From assembly GCA_052326605.1 (NCBI GenBank), contig JBKQMB010000036.1:1-64000 (forward strand): DNA of 64,000 nt. The letters run 5' to 3'. This DNA comes from Bog-756 sp052326605 (lineage in GTDB: Bacteria > Actinomycetota > Acidimicrobiia > Acidimicrobiales > RAAP-2). Shown here piece after piece: positions 25,767-33,888 of this stretch. Below the pieces are notes generated by a model. It made no database searches and was not told the origin of the DNA. It worked only from the letters and a program-made list of their open reading frames with translations. The position numbers and the translations under genes are program-made. The stretch's first letter is position 1, and each line of letters begins with the position of its first letter.

Positions 25767-26663
25767 TCAGTCGGCGGCAGCAGTGGCCCCGGCCACGAGC
25801 TCCTCACTGGTCGACCACAGCCGGGCCGCCGCCGCCTCGTTGCGAGCCGCAGCAGAGGGTGTCCTGGACCTGCACCTGACGAAGTACCGGCCGGTGACGC
25901 CGGCCACGTCGGGCGACGATGCCAGGTAGACAGACGTGCGCGCTCCCTGCTCGGGAGTGAGGATGAACGGCCTGATCACCTTCACCCCGAAGGCCAGGAA
26001 CCCCGTGGCATCACCGTCGCGTGCGTACCCGGTGGCGACCGTTCCGGGATGCAGGCAGTTGGCGGTCACCCCGGTGCCGGCCAGCCGACGGGCCAGCTCG
26101 TCGGTGAAGAGGACGTTGGCCAGCTTCGATCGGCCGTAGACCTGCAAGCCCTTGTAGCCGCGGCGCGACTGCAGGTCGTCGAAGTCCATGCCGTGACGGG
26201 CCGAGCGGTGGGCGGTCGAGGCCACGTTCACCACGCGGGCCGGAGCGGATGCGATGAGCCGATCGAGTAGGAGCCGGGTCAGCAAGAACGGGCCGAGATG
26301 GTTGATGCCGAAGGTGGCCTCGAATCCGTCGGCCGTCTCGGTCCGCTCGGTGAGGACGAGGCCGGCGTTGTTCACCAGGACGTGTATCTGGTCGTACCGG
26401 TCGAGCAGAACGCCTGCACCCTTCCGTACCGACGCCAGGTCGGCCAGGTCGAACACCACCAGGTCCACCTGGTCCGAGCCGCTGGAACGGCGGATGTCGG
26501 CCAGCGCCTCGCTCCCGCGGGACTCGCTGCGGGCGGTGATCACCGTGCGGGCACCCGCCCCGGCCAGGGCGGCCGCGGTCGCCTTGCCCATGCCCGAATT
26601 GCCACCGGTGATCACCACGGTCTTGCCGTCCATGGGGGTCACGACCTTCGCTGCTGGGCTCAT
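25767..26663 (-). CDS. Short-chain dehydrogenase (retinol dehydrogenase-like)
   Basis: A 298-residue SDR. The cofactor motif is TGGNSGMGKA, NNAG follows at VLVNNAGLV, and the active site includes NVASTAHRSA and YGRSKLAN. The segment QSRRGYKGLQVYGRSKLANV is typical of the retinol-dehydrogenase-like group. The C-terminus is Ala-rich. Substrate unknown. It is separated by about 125 bases from the FTR1 gene upstream on the same strand. Confidence 0.87.
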   Translation of the reverse strand: MSPAAKVVTPMDGKTVVITGGNSGMGKATAAALAGAGARTVITARSESRGSEALADIRRSSGSDQVDLVVFDLADLASVRKGAGVLLDRYDQIHVLVNNAGLVLTERTETADGFEATFGINHLGPFLLTRLLLDRLIASAPARVVNVASTAHRSARHGMDFDDLQSRRGYKGLQVYGRSKLANVLFTDELARRLAGTGVTANCLHPGTVATGYARDGDATGFLAFGVKVIRPFILTPEQGARTSVYLASSPDVAGVTGRYFVRCRSRTPSAAARNEAAAARLWSTSEELVAGATAAAD

Positions 26664-26788
26664 GGAGATCCTTCCGCACCGTTCGGCCGGCCCGACCGTC
26701 GGGTGCCGCGTCCGACGCTATTGCCCCGGGAGCCACCGTGCTTCGGCCATGAGACGGCAGCGTCGTCCCGGGAGGCGGCGGGCGCGAT

Positions 26789-27784
26789 CTACCGTGCGGT
26801 CGACCCGGCAGACCCGCCGGATCCCCGCCAGGCGGTGGTAGCGGCCGGAGCCGCCGTCGGGACCGGCCCGACGACGTCGGCGGCGATCACGGCAGAGGGG
26901 GACGCCGACGGTGCCGTTGCCGGGTCATCCGCCACTGCCCTGGGCGATCCCCTGCGGGCACGGCGGCCCATCGTGATGAACAGGGTGGCCGACACGGAGA
27001 CGAAGGCGACCCAGACCACGAGTTGCAGCACGGTGGGCTGATCGGCGTAGCCGAGCAGGCTGTGGAAGACGTCGCCGAGCGAGCTGCTCTCACTCATGAA
27101 GCTGCTCGTGTTCCAGACCGGGTGCTCGAGGAAGGGGAGCCAGCCGAGCTGCTGCATGTTCTCGACCGCGTCAGCCAGCAGGCCGGCGGCGAACACCATC
27201 AGCACCACGCCGACGACCCGGAAGAACAGCCCGAGGTTGAGACGTCGCCCGAGCTTGAAGATCACGTACGCGATCGTCATCGCCACCGCCAGGCCGACCA
27301 CCGCTCCGAGGAGCAGTGCCTTGCCGTGGGCGCCCGTGGCGGACTGGGTCGACGAGGCGAACACGATGGCCAGGGTGAACACCATCGTCTCGAGCCCTTC
27401 GCGGCCGACCGCCTGGAACGCCAGCAGGCCCAAGCCGAAACGAGCCTTGCCGTTGAGGGCCTTCTCGGAGCGGCGCTGGAGGTCGGCGGACATGGTCCGG
27501 CTGTGGGACTGCATCCAGAAGGTCATGTAGGTCAGGACCGACGCGGCCACCAGGAAGGTGATCGTCTCGAAGACGGTCTGCACAGTCGATCCCTCGTACT
27601 GCTTGATCACCAGGTACGCGGCGACCCCTCCGCCGATCACCAGCACCAGGGCGGCGGCCACACCGAGGAACACGTCACGGAAGTGGCGGCGTTGCCCGAT
27701 CTTGTCGAGGTAGGCCAGCAGGATGGCCACGATGATGCTGGCCTCGATCCCCTCGCGGAGGAAGATGACGAAGGTGGGGATCAT
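26789..27784 (-). CDS. FTR1-family iron permease
   Basis: A 331-residue integral membrane protein importing ferrous/ferric iron. Two REGxE motifs are visible: FLREGIEAS (Arg10-Glu14) at the N-terminus and GREGLET (Arg128-Glu132). About seven helices are followed by a charged, Ala/Pro-rich cytoplasmic tail. Partner proteins (periplasmic cupredoxin or peroxidase, as in EfeUOB) are absent here. An iron box overlaps its promoter, so iron repression is expected. Confidence 0.9.
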   Translation of the reverse strand: MIPTFVIFLREGIEASIIVAILLAYLDKIGQRRHFRDVFLGVAAALVLVIGGGVAAYLVIKQYEGSTVQTVFETITFLVAASVLTYMTFWMQSHSRTMSADLQRRSEKALNGKARFGLGLLAFQAVGREGLETMVFTLAIVFASSTQSATGAHGKALLLGAVVGLAVAMTIAYVIFKLGRRLNLGLFFRVVGVVLMVFAAGLLADAVENMQQLGWLPFLEHPVWNTSSFMSESSSLGDVFHSLLGYADQPTVLQLVVWVAFVSVSATLFITMGRRARRGSPRAVADDPATAPSASPSAVIAADVVGPVPTAAPAATTAWRGSGGSAGSTAR

Positions 27785-27820
27785 CGAGGCGCTGCGGCCA
27801 GTTCACACATAGCTCAGACA

Positions 27821-27839
27821 TTAGGTAAGCCTAATTTCA
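27821..27839. promoter_or_regulatory. DtxR/IdeR-type iron box upstream of the FTR1 gene
   Basis: TTAGGTAAGCCTAATTTCA matches the 19-base IdeR consensus TTAGGTTAGSCTAACCTAA at 15 positions, including both TTAGG and CCTAA cores. It lies 37 bases before the FTR1 start and overlaps the likely -10. Confidence 0.8.
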
Positions 27840-27851
27840 CAGGTATGTCAA
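27823..27851 (-). promoter_or_regulatory. Promoter of the FTR1 gene
   Basis: On the minus strand, a perfect TTGACA (27851-27846), a 17-base spacer and TTACCT (27828-27823) can form -35 and -10 elements. The iron box lies over the -10. Confidence 0.55.
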
Positions 27852-27920
27852 CCCTGCGCCCCAGCGTGCACGGGATCCGGTCCACAGACCGGCAGGGGCC
27901 GACGGCCGGCCGATCGGCCC

Positions 27921-28472
27921 TCAACCCACCTTGTGCAGCGTGTTGTGGTCGGTGTGGTGGAAGGGGTCGGCGAACTCCTTCATCTTGAGCATCGTCGTCT
28001 CGCTGTACGACCAGGTGCCGTCGGCCACGGTGATGGTCACCTCGTAGCTCAGCGAGCTGGCGTTGGCGGCCAGGTACTTGCCCTCGCCGATCGTGTACTG
28101 GTCGCCGCCCAGCGTCGCACCGAGTGTGAACTCGGTGGCATCTGCGGCGGCGATGCCCCCGGCGAGCACGGTGATGCCGCGGGGCACCACGAAGCCCCGG
28201 AGGACCTCACCGGTAGCCGCGTCCCACAGCCAGTAGCCCACCTCGGTGTGGAAGGGGTTGTCCTCGCTGCCGCGCCACATGGCCGTCTTGTAGTCGAGGC
28301 CGTAGAGGTGCTGGCTCCCGTTGTCGACCGGCCCGAAGGGCTTCATCGTGAGCTTCTCGCTGTAGGGGGTGCCCAGCACCTTCCCCTCGGCGTGCGAGAA
28401 GGCGGTGTCCAGGCCGCCTTCGGCTTCCCACTCACCCACCAGTGCCCACAGGGGGCCCCATTCGTTGCTCAT
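27921..28472 (-). CDS. Nitrobindin-like heme-binding beta-barrel protein
   Basis: A 183-residue protein of the FABP-like/THAP4 heme-binding barrel family. Visible segments are LVGEWEAEG near the N-terminus, TMKPFGPVDNGSQHLYGLDY, FHTEVGYWLWD with RGFVVPRG, and a C-terminal FHHTDHNTLHKV. Relatives bind ferric heme and react with NO or peroxynitrite. Heme ligation by a His near the C-terminus is plausible but not proven here. Confidence 0.78.
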   Translation of the reverse strand: MSNEWGPLWALVGEWEAEGGLDTAFSHAEGKVLGTPYSEKLTMKPFGPVDNGSQHLYGLDYKTAMWRGSEDNPFHTEVGYWLWDAATGEVLRGFVVPRGITVLAGGIAAADATEFTLGATLGGDQYTIGEGKYLAANASSLSYEVTITVADGTWSYSETTMLKMKEFADPFHHTDHNTLHKVG

Positions 28473-28652
28473 GCTTGCATCCGATCTTCCGAGGACGTCG
28501 TGGACCGTCAGCCTAGGCCCACTGTGGCCGAACGTGCCCCATTCCGTGCGTGCGGTGGCGCCTGGTTCGGCGGCCAGGCGGGCCGATCCCCCGAGTGGAC
28601 CTCCGCACGGACCGGTGTCCCGTCGCCCGCGCTCTACCTGTAGCGCCCGGGC

Positions 28653-29051
28653 ATGGCACTCGATGAACAGGAGTACATCCTGTTGACCACCTTTCGGCGG
28701 GACCGCACACCGGTGGCCACGCCGGTGTGGGTCGTACCCCTCGAAGACGGCAGGCTCGGTTTCTGGACCAGCTCGGGATCGACCAAGGCCAAGCGCCTGG
28801 CTCACACCGGTCGGGTCACCGTCCAGCCCTGCGACGTCCGCGGCGCCGGATCACCGCCGGCACCTGCCCGACCGATGCCACCGCACGGCTGGTCAGCGGA
28901 GCCGACTACGAGGCGATCCAGCAGAAGGTCCGGGCCAAGTACGGCCTCATGGCCACGACGTCGAAGCTCCTGAACACCGTGGGTGGCACGCTCAAAGGCA
29001 AGCGCATCCCCTGCGGCGATCGCGTGCGTGGTCATCACCCTGGCCGGCTGA
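28653..29051 (+). pseudogene. Frameshifted PPOX F420-dependent oxidoreductase
   Basis: The first frame gives a good PPOX start (EYILLTTFRRDRTPVATPVW and KAKRLAHTGRVTVQPCDVRG). Homology then moves to another frame (RITAGTCPTDATARLVSGAD and NTVGGTLKGKRIP) from about 28847. It shifts once more near 29025 to finish VVITLAG before the TGA at 29049. Two frameshifts make function unlikely, unless they are sequencing errors. Confidence 0.8.
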
Positions 29052-29060
29052 GGTCCGTCC

Positions 29061-29765
29061 CTAGATCGAGAAGTCCTCGCCCGACCACACCCCTGCCTCG
29101 GACGGGCGGGCGTCCCGGCGGTCAGCGGCGCTGCCGTCGAGGGCCGTCTCCAGCTGGTCGACCCGCCGAAGCAGTGACTGCAGGCTGGTGCCGAGGAGGT
29201 CCGGCATCAGGGTGTCCTCGAGGTCCGGGGGCGCCCCGGCCGACCGCGGCCTGGATCGGGCGATGACCTGGCCGGGCACGCCGACCACCACCGAGTTGGG
29301 CGGTACGTCCTTGACCACTACGGCATTGGCCCCGATGCGGCTGTCGTCGCCGATGGTCACCGGCCCGAGCACCTTGGCCCCGGCCCCGACGGTGACCCGG
29401 TCGCCGAGTGTCGGGTGGCGCTTGCCGTGCTCGAGGCTGGTGCCGCCCAGGGTGACGCCCTGGTAGAGGGTCACGTCCTCGCCGACCTCGGCGGTCTCGC
29501 CGATGACCACACCGGTGGCGTGGTCGATGAACAGGCCGGCCCCGAGGGTGGCTGCGGGGTGGATGTCCACCCCGGTGAGCGCCTGGGCCAGAGCGGCGGT
29601 CACCCGGGCGGCGAAGGGGTACCCGCCCTCCCACAGCGCGTGGCTGGCCCGGTGGGCCCAGATGGCGTGCACCCCCGGGTAGCACAGGGCGATCTCCCAG
29701 GCGGAGCGTGCCGCGGGGTCGCGATCGCGTGCCGCCTGGAGATCGCTGCGCAGTGCGGCCAGCAT
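29061..29765 (-). CDS. cysE: Serine O-acetyltransferase
   Basis: A 234-residue enzyme making O-acetylserine from serine and acetyl-CoA, the first step of cysteine synthesis. The left-handed beta-helix hexapeptides run from GVDIHPAATLGAGLFIDHAT through VTIGDDSRIGANAVVVKDVP, with the family's GVVIGETAEVG. An N-terminal helical part and a C-terminal tail of about 50 residues surround it. It lies 19 bases after cysK on the same strand, and the two form an operon. Confidence 0.93.
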   Translation of the reverse strand: MLAALRSDLQAARDRDPAARSAWEIALCYPGVHAIWAHRASHALWEGGYPFAARVTAALAQALTGVDIHPAATLGAGLFIDHATGVVIGETAEVGEDVTLYQGVTLGGTSLEHGKRHPTLGDRVTVGAGAKVLGPVTIGDDSRIGANAVVVKDVPPNSVVVGVPGQVIARSRPRSAGAPPDLEDTLMPDLLGTSLQSLLRRVDQLETALDGSAADRRDARPSEAGVWSGEDFSI

Positions 29766-29784
29766 CGTCTTTCGGTCCGCCCGG

Positions 29785-30720
29785 TCAGTCGCTCAGGCCG
29801 GCGAACAGCGCGGTGGACAGGTACCGCTCGCCGAAGGAGGGGATGACCACCACGATCAGCTTGCCGGCGTTCTCGGGCCGACCCGCCAGCTGGAGAGCGG
29901 CCCAGATGGCCGCACCCGAGGAGATACCCACGAGCAGGCCCTCCTCCTTGGCCGCCCGGCGGGCGAGGTCGAAGGCATCGTCGTTCCCCACGGTGATGAT
30001 CTCGTCGATGATGTCGGTGTCGAGGATGGCGGGGACGAAGCCCGCCCCGATGCCCTGGATGGGGTGGGGGCCCTTCTGTCCCCCCGACAGCACCGGGGAG
30101 GCGGCCGGCTCGACGGCGACCACCTTGACCGAGGGCTTGCGCTCCCTGAGCACCTCGCCGACCCCGGTGATGGTCCCCCCGGTGCCGACCCCGGCCACGA
30201 AGATGTCGACCTCGCCGTCGGTGTCCGACCAGATCTCCTCGGCCGTGGTCGCCCGGTGGATGGCCGGGTTGGCCGGGTTCTCGAACTGCTGGGGGACGAA
30301 GTAGCGCGGGTCGGACTTGGCCAGCTCCTCGGCCTTGGCGATGGCGCCCGGCATGCCGTCGGGTCCCGGAGTCAGCACCAGCTCGGCGCCGTAGGCGCGC
30401 AGCAGAGCCCGGCGCTCCTTGGACATGGTCTCGGGCATGGTGAAGGTGGCCTTGTAGCCACGGGCTGCGCACACCATGGCCAGAGCGATGCCGGTGTTCC
30501 CACTGGTGGGCTCCAAGATGATGGTGTCGGGTCCGATCAGGCCCGCCTTCTCGGCGGCGTCGATCATGGAGACACCGATGCGGTCCTTGACGCTGCCCGC
30601 CGGGTTGAAGAACTCGAGCTTGGCCACGACCTGGGCGTCGAGGCCCTCGGTCAGCCGGCGCAACCGGACCAGCGGGGTGTTGCCGATCAGCTGGGTGATG
30701 TCGTCTGCGATCTTCGTCAT
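29785..30720 (-). CDS. cysK: Cysteine synthase A (O-acetylserine sulfhydrylase)
   Basis: A 311-residue PLP enzyme joining O-acetylserine and sulfide into cysteine. Lys45 in PAGSVKDRIG holds PLP. TSGNTGIALA is the substrate loop, GTGGTITG binds phosphate, and SFGERYLST lies near the C-terminus. ATG 30720 is preferred because GAAAGG lies ten bases upstream; an ATG at 30729 is only one base from that site. It is first in a cysK-cysE operon with a good promoter upstream. Confidence 0.95.
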   Translation of the reverse strand: MTKIADDITQLIGNTPLVRLRRLTEGLDAQVVAKLEFFNPAGSVKDRIGVSMIDAAEKAGLIGPDTIILEPTSGNTGIALAMVCAARGYKATFTMPETMSKERRALLRAYGAELVLTPGPDGMPGAIAKAEELAKSDPRYFVPQQFENPANPAIHRATTAEEIWSDTDGEVDIFVAGVGTGGTITGVGEVLRERKPSVKVVAVEPAASPVLSGGQKGPHPIQGIGAGFVPAILDTDIIDEIITVGNDDAFDLARRAAKEEGLLVGISSGAAIWAALQLAGRPENAGKLIVVVIPSFGERYLSTALFAGLSD

Positions 30721-30769
30721 GGTCGTCATGCCTTTCTCGAGTGCACAGGTCACCAACGATTCAGGACCG

Positions 30770-30798
30770 ACTGTACGGTCATAAAGCTGACCGGACAA
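30770..30798 (-). promoter_or_regulatory. Promoter of the cysK-cysE operon
   Basis: On the minus strand, TTGTCC (30798-30793), a 17-base spacer and TACAGT (30775-30770) form a housekeeping-type promoter. It would give a leader of about 43 bases before cysK. Confidence 0.6.
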
Positions 30799-30812
30799 GT
30801 CGGGTTTGTCCG
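30792..30812. promoter_or_regulatory. Inverted repeat over the cysK -35 region
   Basis: CGGACAA and TTGTCCG are perfect 7-base arms with a 7-base centre, and the lower arm overlaps the -35. A regulator binding here would block the promoter. Another palindrome, TACCTCAGGTA, lies at 30840-30850. Confidence 0.45.
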
Positions 30813-31016
30813 ATGGAGGCAGCGCATTGTGGAGTGACATACCTCAGGTAGGACGCTCGGGTTGATGTCGGTCACCGGGCAGCGAGCTGCCATTCGACCC
30901 GGATGAGTGAGGAGTGGCAACGTGGCAAGCCAGGAGACCGCCCATTTGCCACTGCACCGCCTGGCGGCGGACGCGGGCAGCTCCCGGGCCTGAGGTCCAC
31001 GGGGCCGGCCGTCGGC

Positions 31017-31892
31017 CTAGACGTCGAGGACGGCCACCGACCCCAGGGTGACAAGCCGGTCCCCGGCCCCTACGTCGTGGATGCCCAACCGGACCACGGC
31101 GCGGCCGTTGCGGTGACCCACGACCTGGCACCTGGCCTCGACCGGACCGACTCTCGCCGGACGGAGGTAGTGCAGCACGGTGTCGGCCGCGGCCACCGAC
31201 CCGGTGGCCTTCGCACGAGCCGGCCCCGCCTGGGCCGCCCTGCAGGCGGCGACATCGGCGAGCATGGCCACGGCCCCGCCGTGGAGGATGCCCCACGGGT
31301 TGCGGAGATGACCGGCCAGTTCGAGCCGGGTGACCGGGCCGACCCCGGACTCGATGCAGAAGAACTCCTCGGGAGCCGGCGCCCCTGGGCGGAGGGGGGC
31401 CATGGGCGTGCGGTAGGGCCGCTCGAACTCCCGCACCATGTCGCCCGGGTCGAGCACGGCACACGTGATCGTGGCTGCCGCCACCGGTAGGCCAACACGG
31501 CCCTCGTCGAACACGTCCACCCGTGCCACCGCCGAGTTGCGTCCCCGCCGCAGGACCCGGCCGTGCAGGCGGAGCGGTCCCCGATGGTCCAACTGCGAGA
31601 TCGTGGCCATCATGGACGTGGTCACGATCCACTCGGGGAGAACCGCCAGGCCACACAGGAAGCCGCCCATCGAATCGAGACAGGTCAGCAGGCCGCCGGC
31701 CCGCAGGCCGCCGCCGGATCCCCGCTGGTGCGCGTCCACCGGAGCGCGTCCACCGAGCTCGGAAGGGGCGTCGACGCCGGGCAGGGGCGGGATCTCCCAT
31801 CGCTCCAGGCGGAAGTACTCACCCACCAGGTGCCGGCGATCCGCGGTGTGGCCCTCCGGATCGCCGGTGTCACCCTCCACGTCGTCACTCAT
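31017..31892 (-). CDS. Double-hotdog thioesterase-like protein (PaaI type)
   Basis: A 291-residue protein with two hotdog domains. The first spans about residues 60-150. The second is marked by NPWGILHGGAVAMLADVAAC, the PaaI-type helix with the catalytic-loop HGG. It probably hydrolyses acyl-CoA thioesters. Its ATG overlaps the stop of the upstream double-hotdog gene, so the two are coupled. Confidence 0.78.
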   Translation of the reverse strand: MSDDVEGDTGDPEGHTADRRHLVGEYFRLERWEIPPLPGVDAPSELGGRAPVDAHQRGSGGGLRAGGLLTCLDSMGGFLCGLAVLPEWIVTTSMMATISQLDHRGPLRLHGRVLRRGRNSAVARVDVFDEGRVGLPVAAATITCAVLDPGDMVREFERPYRTPMAPLRPGAPAPEEFFCIESGVGPVTRLELAGHLRNPWGILHGGAVAMLADVAACRAAQAGPARAKATGSVAAADTVLHYLRPARVGPVEARCQVVGHRNGRAVVRLGIHDVGAGDRLVTLGSVAVLDV

Positions 31893-32776
31893 GACGTGGC
31901 CGGTGCAGGCATGTCCACCACGGTGGCGCCGATGTTGACCACCGTGGCCAGCCGTCCCGCGCCCCCCTCATCCATTAGCTCGACGACCGCGCTGCGACGG
32001 CCTCTCGAACCTGCATCGAGCACAGTCGCCGTCGTCACGATCGGTCCTTGGCGTCCCAGGGCCAGGTAGACCACCTGCAGGTCGGTGACCACGACGGACG
32101 CCCCGTCGGAGCCCTGTGCCGCTTCCATTGCCTCCGCCCCGGCCACCTCCGCCACCAGGGCCATCACCCCGCCCTGCACGGCGCCGAACGAGTTGAGCAC
32201 GTACTCCCGCACCGGTAGCGACACCCGGCCCCCGGCGGCGTCCACTACCGAGAGGTCGACGGCATCGACGATAGACCTGTCGAGGCCGTCTCCGGCGAAC
32301 TCCCACCGGATCGGGAACTCCGTTGCCATCTGGATGGGGGACGCCGGGTTCCGGGCCTCGAGCACGGCAAAGGTCATCGAGGCCCAGGCCACCGGGGAAG
32401 GGTCCCCGGTGGCGGCATCCAGGTCGGTCCCGTCGTCGGTGACCTCGAACACGAGGGCCTCGATGACCAGGGTGGTCCGTCCCTGCCGCACCACGGCGCC
32501 CCGGGCCTCGACCCACGGACCGATCGCCGGGCGGACGACCTGCAAGGCCAGATCGGCCGTGGCCATCCAGTCGGGTTGGAGCGCGCGGGCAGCGATGGCG
32601 CCGCCGACGATGTCCACCAGCGTGGCCAGCACCCCGGCCCGCACGCCTCCGTCGGCGCCGGTGATGTGGGGGGTCACCCGGGTCCGCAACCTCGCCTCGG
32701 ACTCGGAGCTGACCTCCGCCACCATGCCCAGGTCACCCAGGATGTGCCGGTCGGACGGGTAGCCGCCCAAGGTCAC
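31889..32776 (-). CDS. Double-hotdog thioesterase-like protein, second gene
   Basis: A 295-residue protein with two hotdog domains: TGADGGVRAGVLATLVDIVG in the first and NSFGAVQGGVMALVAEVAGA in the second. In the second, Gln replaces the His of the usual HGG, so activity may be altered. It starts with GTG overlapping the stop of a short SDR remnant, and its stop overlaps the next gene. It likely acts with that protein on acyl-CoA compounds. Confidence 0.75.
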   Translation of the reverse strand: MTLGGYPSDRHILGDLGMVAEVSSESEARLRTRVTPHITGADGGVRAGVLATLVDIVGGAIAARALQPDWMATADLALQVVRPAIGPWVEARGAVVRQGRTTLVIEALVFEVTDDGTDLDAATGDPSPVAWASMTFAVLEARNPASPIQMATEFPIRWEFAGDGLDRSIVDAVDLSVVDAAGGRVSLPVREYVLNSFGAVQGGVMALVAEVAGAEAMEAAQGSDGASVVVTDLQVVYLALGRQGPIVTTATVLDAGSRGRRSAVVELMDEGGAGRLATVVNIGATVVDMPAPATS

Positions 32777-32914
32777 TCAGCGTTCCCGTTCGGTGGGACG
32801 GGCCATGACCTGGTCGACGGCCACATGCCGGGGAGGGGTGACGGCGAAGGCGAGGGACTCGGCGAGGTCCTGGCTCTGCGGCATCTCCTCGGTCCCATCG
32901 AGTCGACTCGTCAT
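32777..32914 (-). pseudogene. C-terminal remnant of a short-chain dehydrogenase
   Basis: A 45-residue frame with segment DLAESLAFAVTPPRHVAVDQ followed by VMARPTERER. This matches the last part of YdfG-like SDRs; the rest of the enzyme is missing. It still has an ATG with GGAAGG upstream, and its stop overlaps the next start. It may therefore survive as a leader that couples translation of the hotdog genes. Confidence 0.55.
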
Positions 32915-33150
32915 TGTCACCTTCCGACCTGCAGCCGACCCGCAGTGTACCGAGGGGATCTGCAACCGGTGCTACCCGAGAGGGGCGGGAGGGACCGGGT
33001 GAACCGCGGCCGCGTGAACCACGGTGGGAGGAGGTTCAGGTCGCACCCGAGGGTCGACCGTGCGGCATGCGCTGGCCGGGGGATCGGCACGGAGGGGAGG
33101 CCCGTCGTCAAGGAACCCCCGGGGTGCTGAGGTCGGGGGTGCCCGGTGCC

Positions 33151-33420
33151 TCAGGCCGCCGTCTTGCGCTGGCTACGGCGTCGGCGGCCGGACGAATTGC
33201 GTCGGCGGCCCTTCGGGCGGAGCGAGGTGTCGTACGTCCGTTGCGTCGACGCGGGGCTCTCGTGGAGCGCACACCAGTCGGTGCTGTTGTAACGCGACAG
33301 GCGCACCTGGCAATCGGGCTCGATGCAGACCCGTCCGGTGCCGAAGCTCTCGGGAGGGATGCTTCCCGACAGCCGCTCGCCGAGGAGAGACCCGTTCTCT
33401 ACCGCCCTGCGCTCAACCAC
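33151..33420 (-). CDS. Small protein with Cys/His zinc-finger-like motif
   Basis: 89 residues from a GTG with GAGGTG upstream. VCIEPDCQVRLSRYNSTDWC followed by ALH gives a C-x4-C-x13-C-x2-H pattern around an LSRYN core, as seen in small uncharacterised actinobacterial proteins. The C-terminus is strongly basic (RRRNSSGRRRRSQRK), suggesting nucleic-acid binding. Role unknown. Confidence 0.65.
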   Translation of the reverse strand: MVERRAVENGSLLGERLSGSIPPESFGTGRVCIEPDCQVRLSRYNSTDWCALHESPASTQRTYDTSLRPKGRRRNSSGRRRRSQRKTAA

Positions 33421-33888
33421 GGCGCCACCTCTCTTTCCGATGCATTTCTTCCTTCTGTGGAGTTATTCGGCACGGACGGGCGCAAACTGTAACCACGGTC
33501 CGTCCCGGACAGGAACGGCCCGGTTGGCCGAGGTGGCCCCTTCCCGGCCCTGCTCCACCCGGTCCGGAATGGGGCGCTGCTCGCTTGACGGCGTGTCAGC
33601 CCCCAGGGGCAGCCGACAGGGTCCGCACGGGCACGGCGAAGGTGTGCCGCCTCACCGGGGACCCGGCCCGAACACGCAGTCCCCTCTGCGGGCCGCCACA
33701 CCAGGTCGTCCGGCCGCGGTCGGTTCGACCGACCCGTGGGCTCCGTTGCTAACGTCGAACCGTATCGAACACGGTCACCACCCCGGGTCGCATCAAGGCT
33801 CGGGCCGAAGCCTGATCTCCATGGCCGCCGGTCTTCGCCCCAGGGGACGCACAGCACCCCGCCGGTGGATCCGAGGACAGGGGAACCG
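33421..33888. other. Intergenic region, no gene seen
   Basis: The divergent space between the small zinc-finger-like gene and the alpha-glucosidase. An open frame runs into the GH13 gene from 33736, but its first 50 residues have no family character. No clear palindrome was noticed. Confidence 0.5.
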
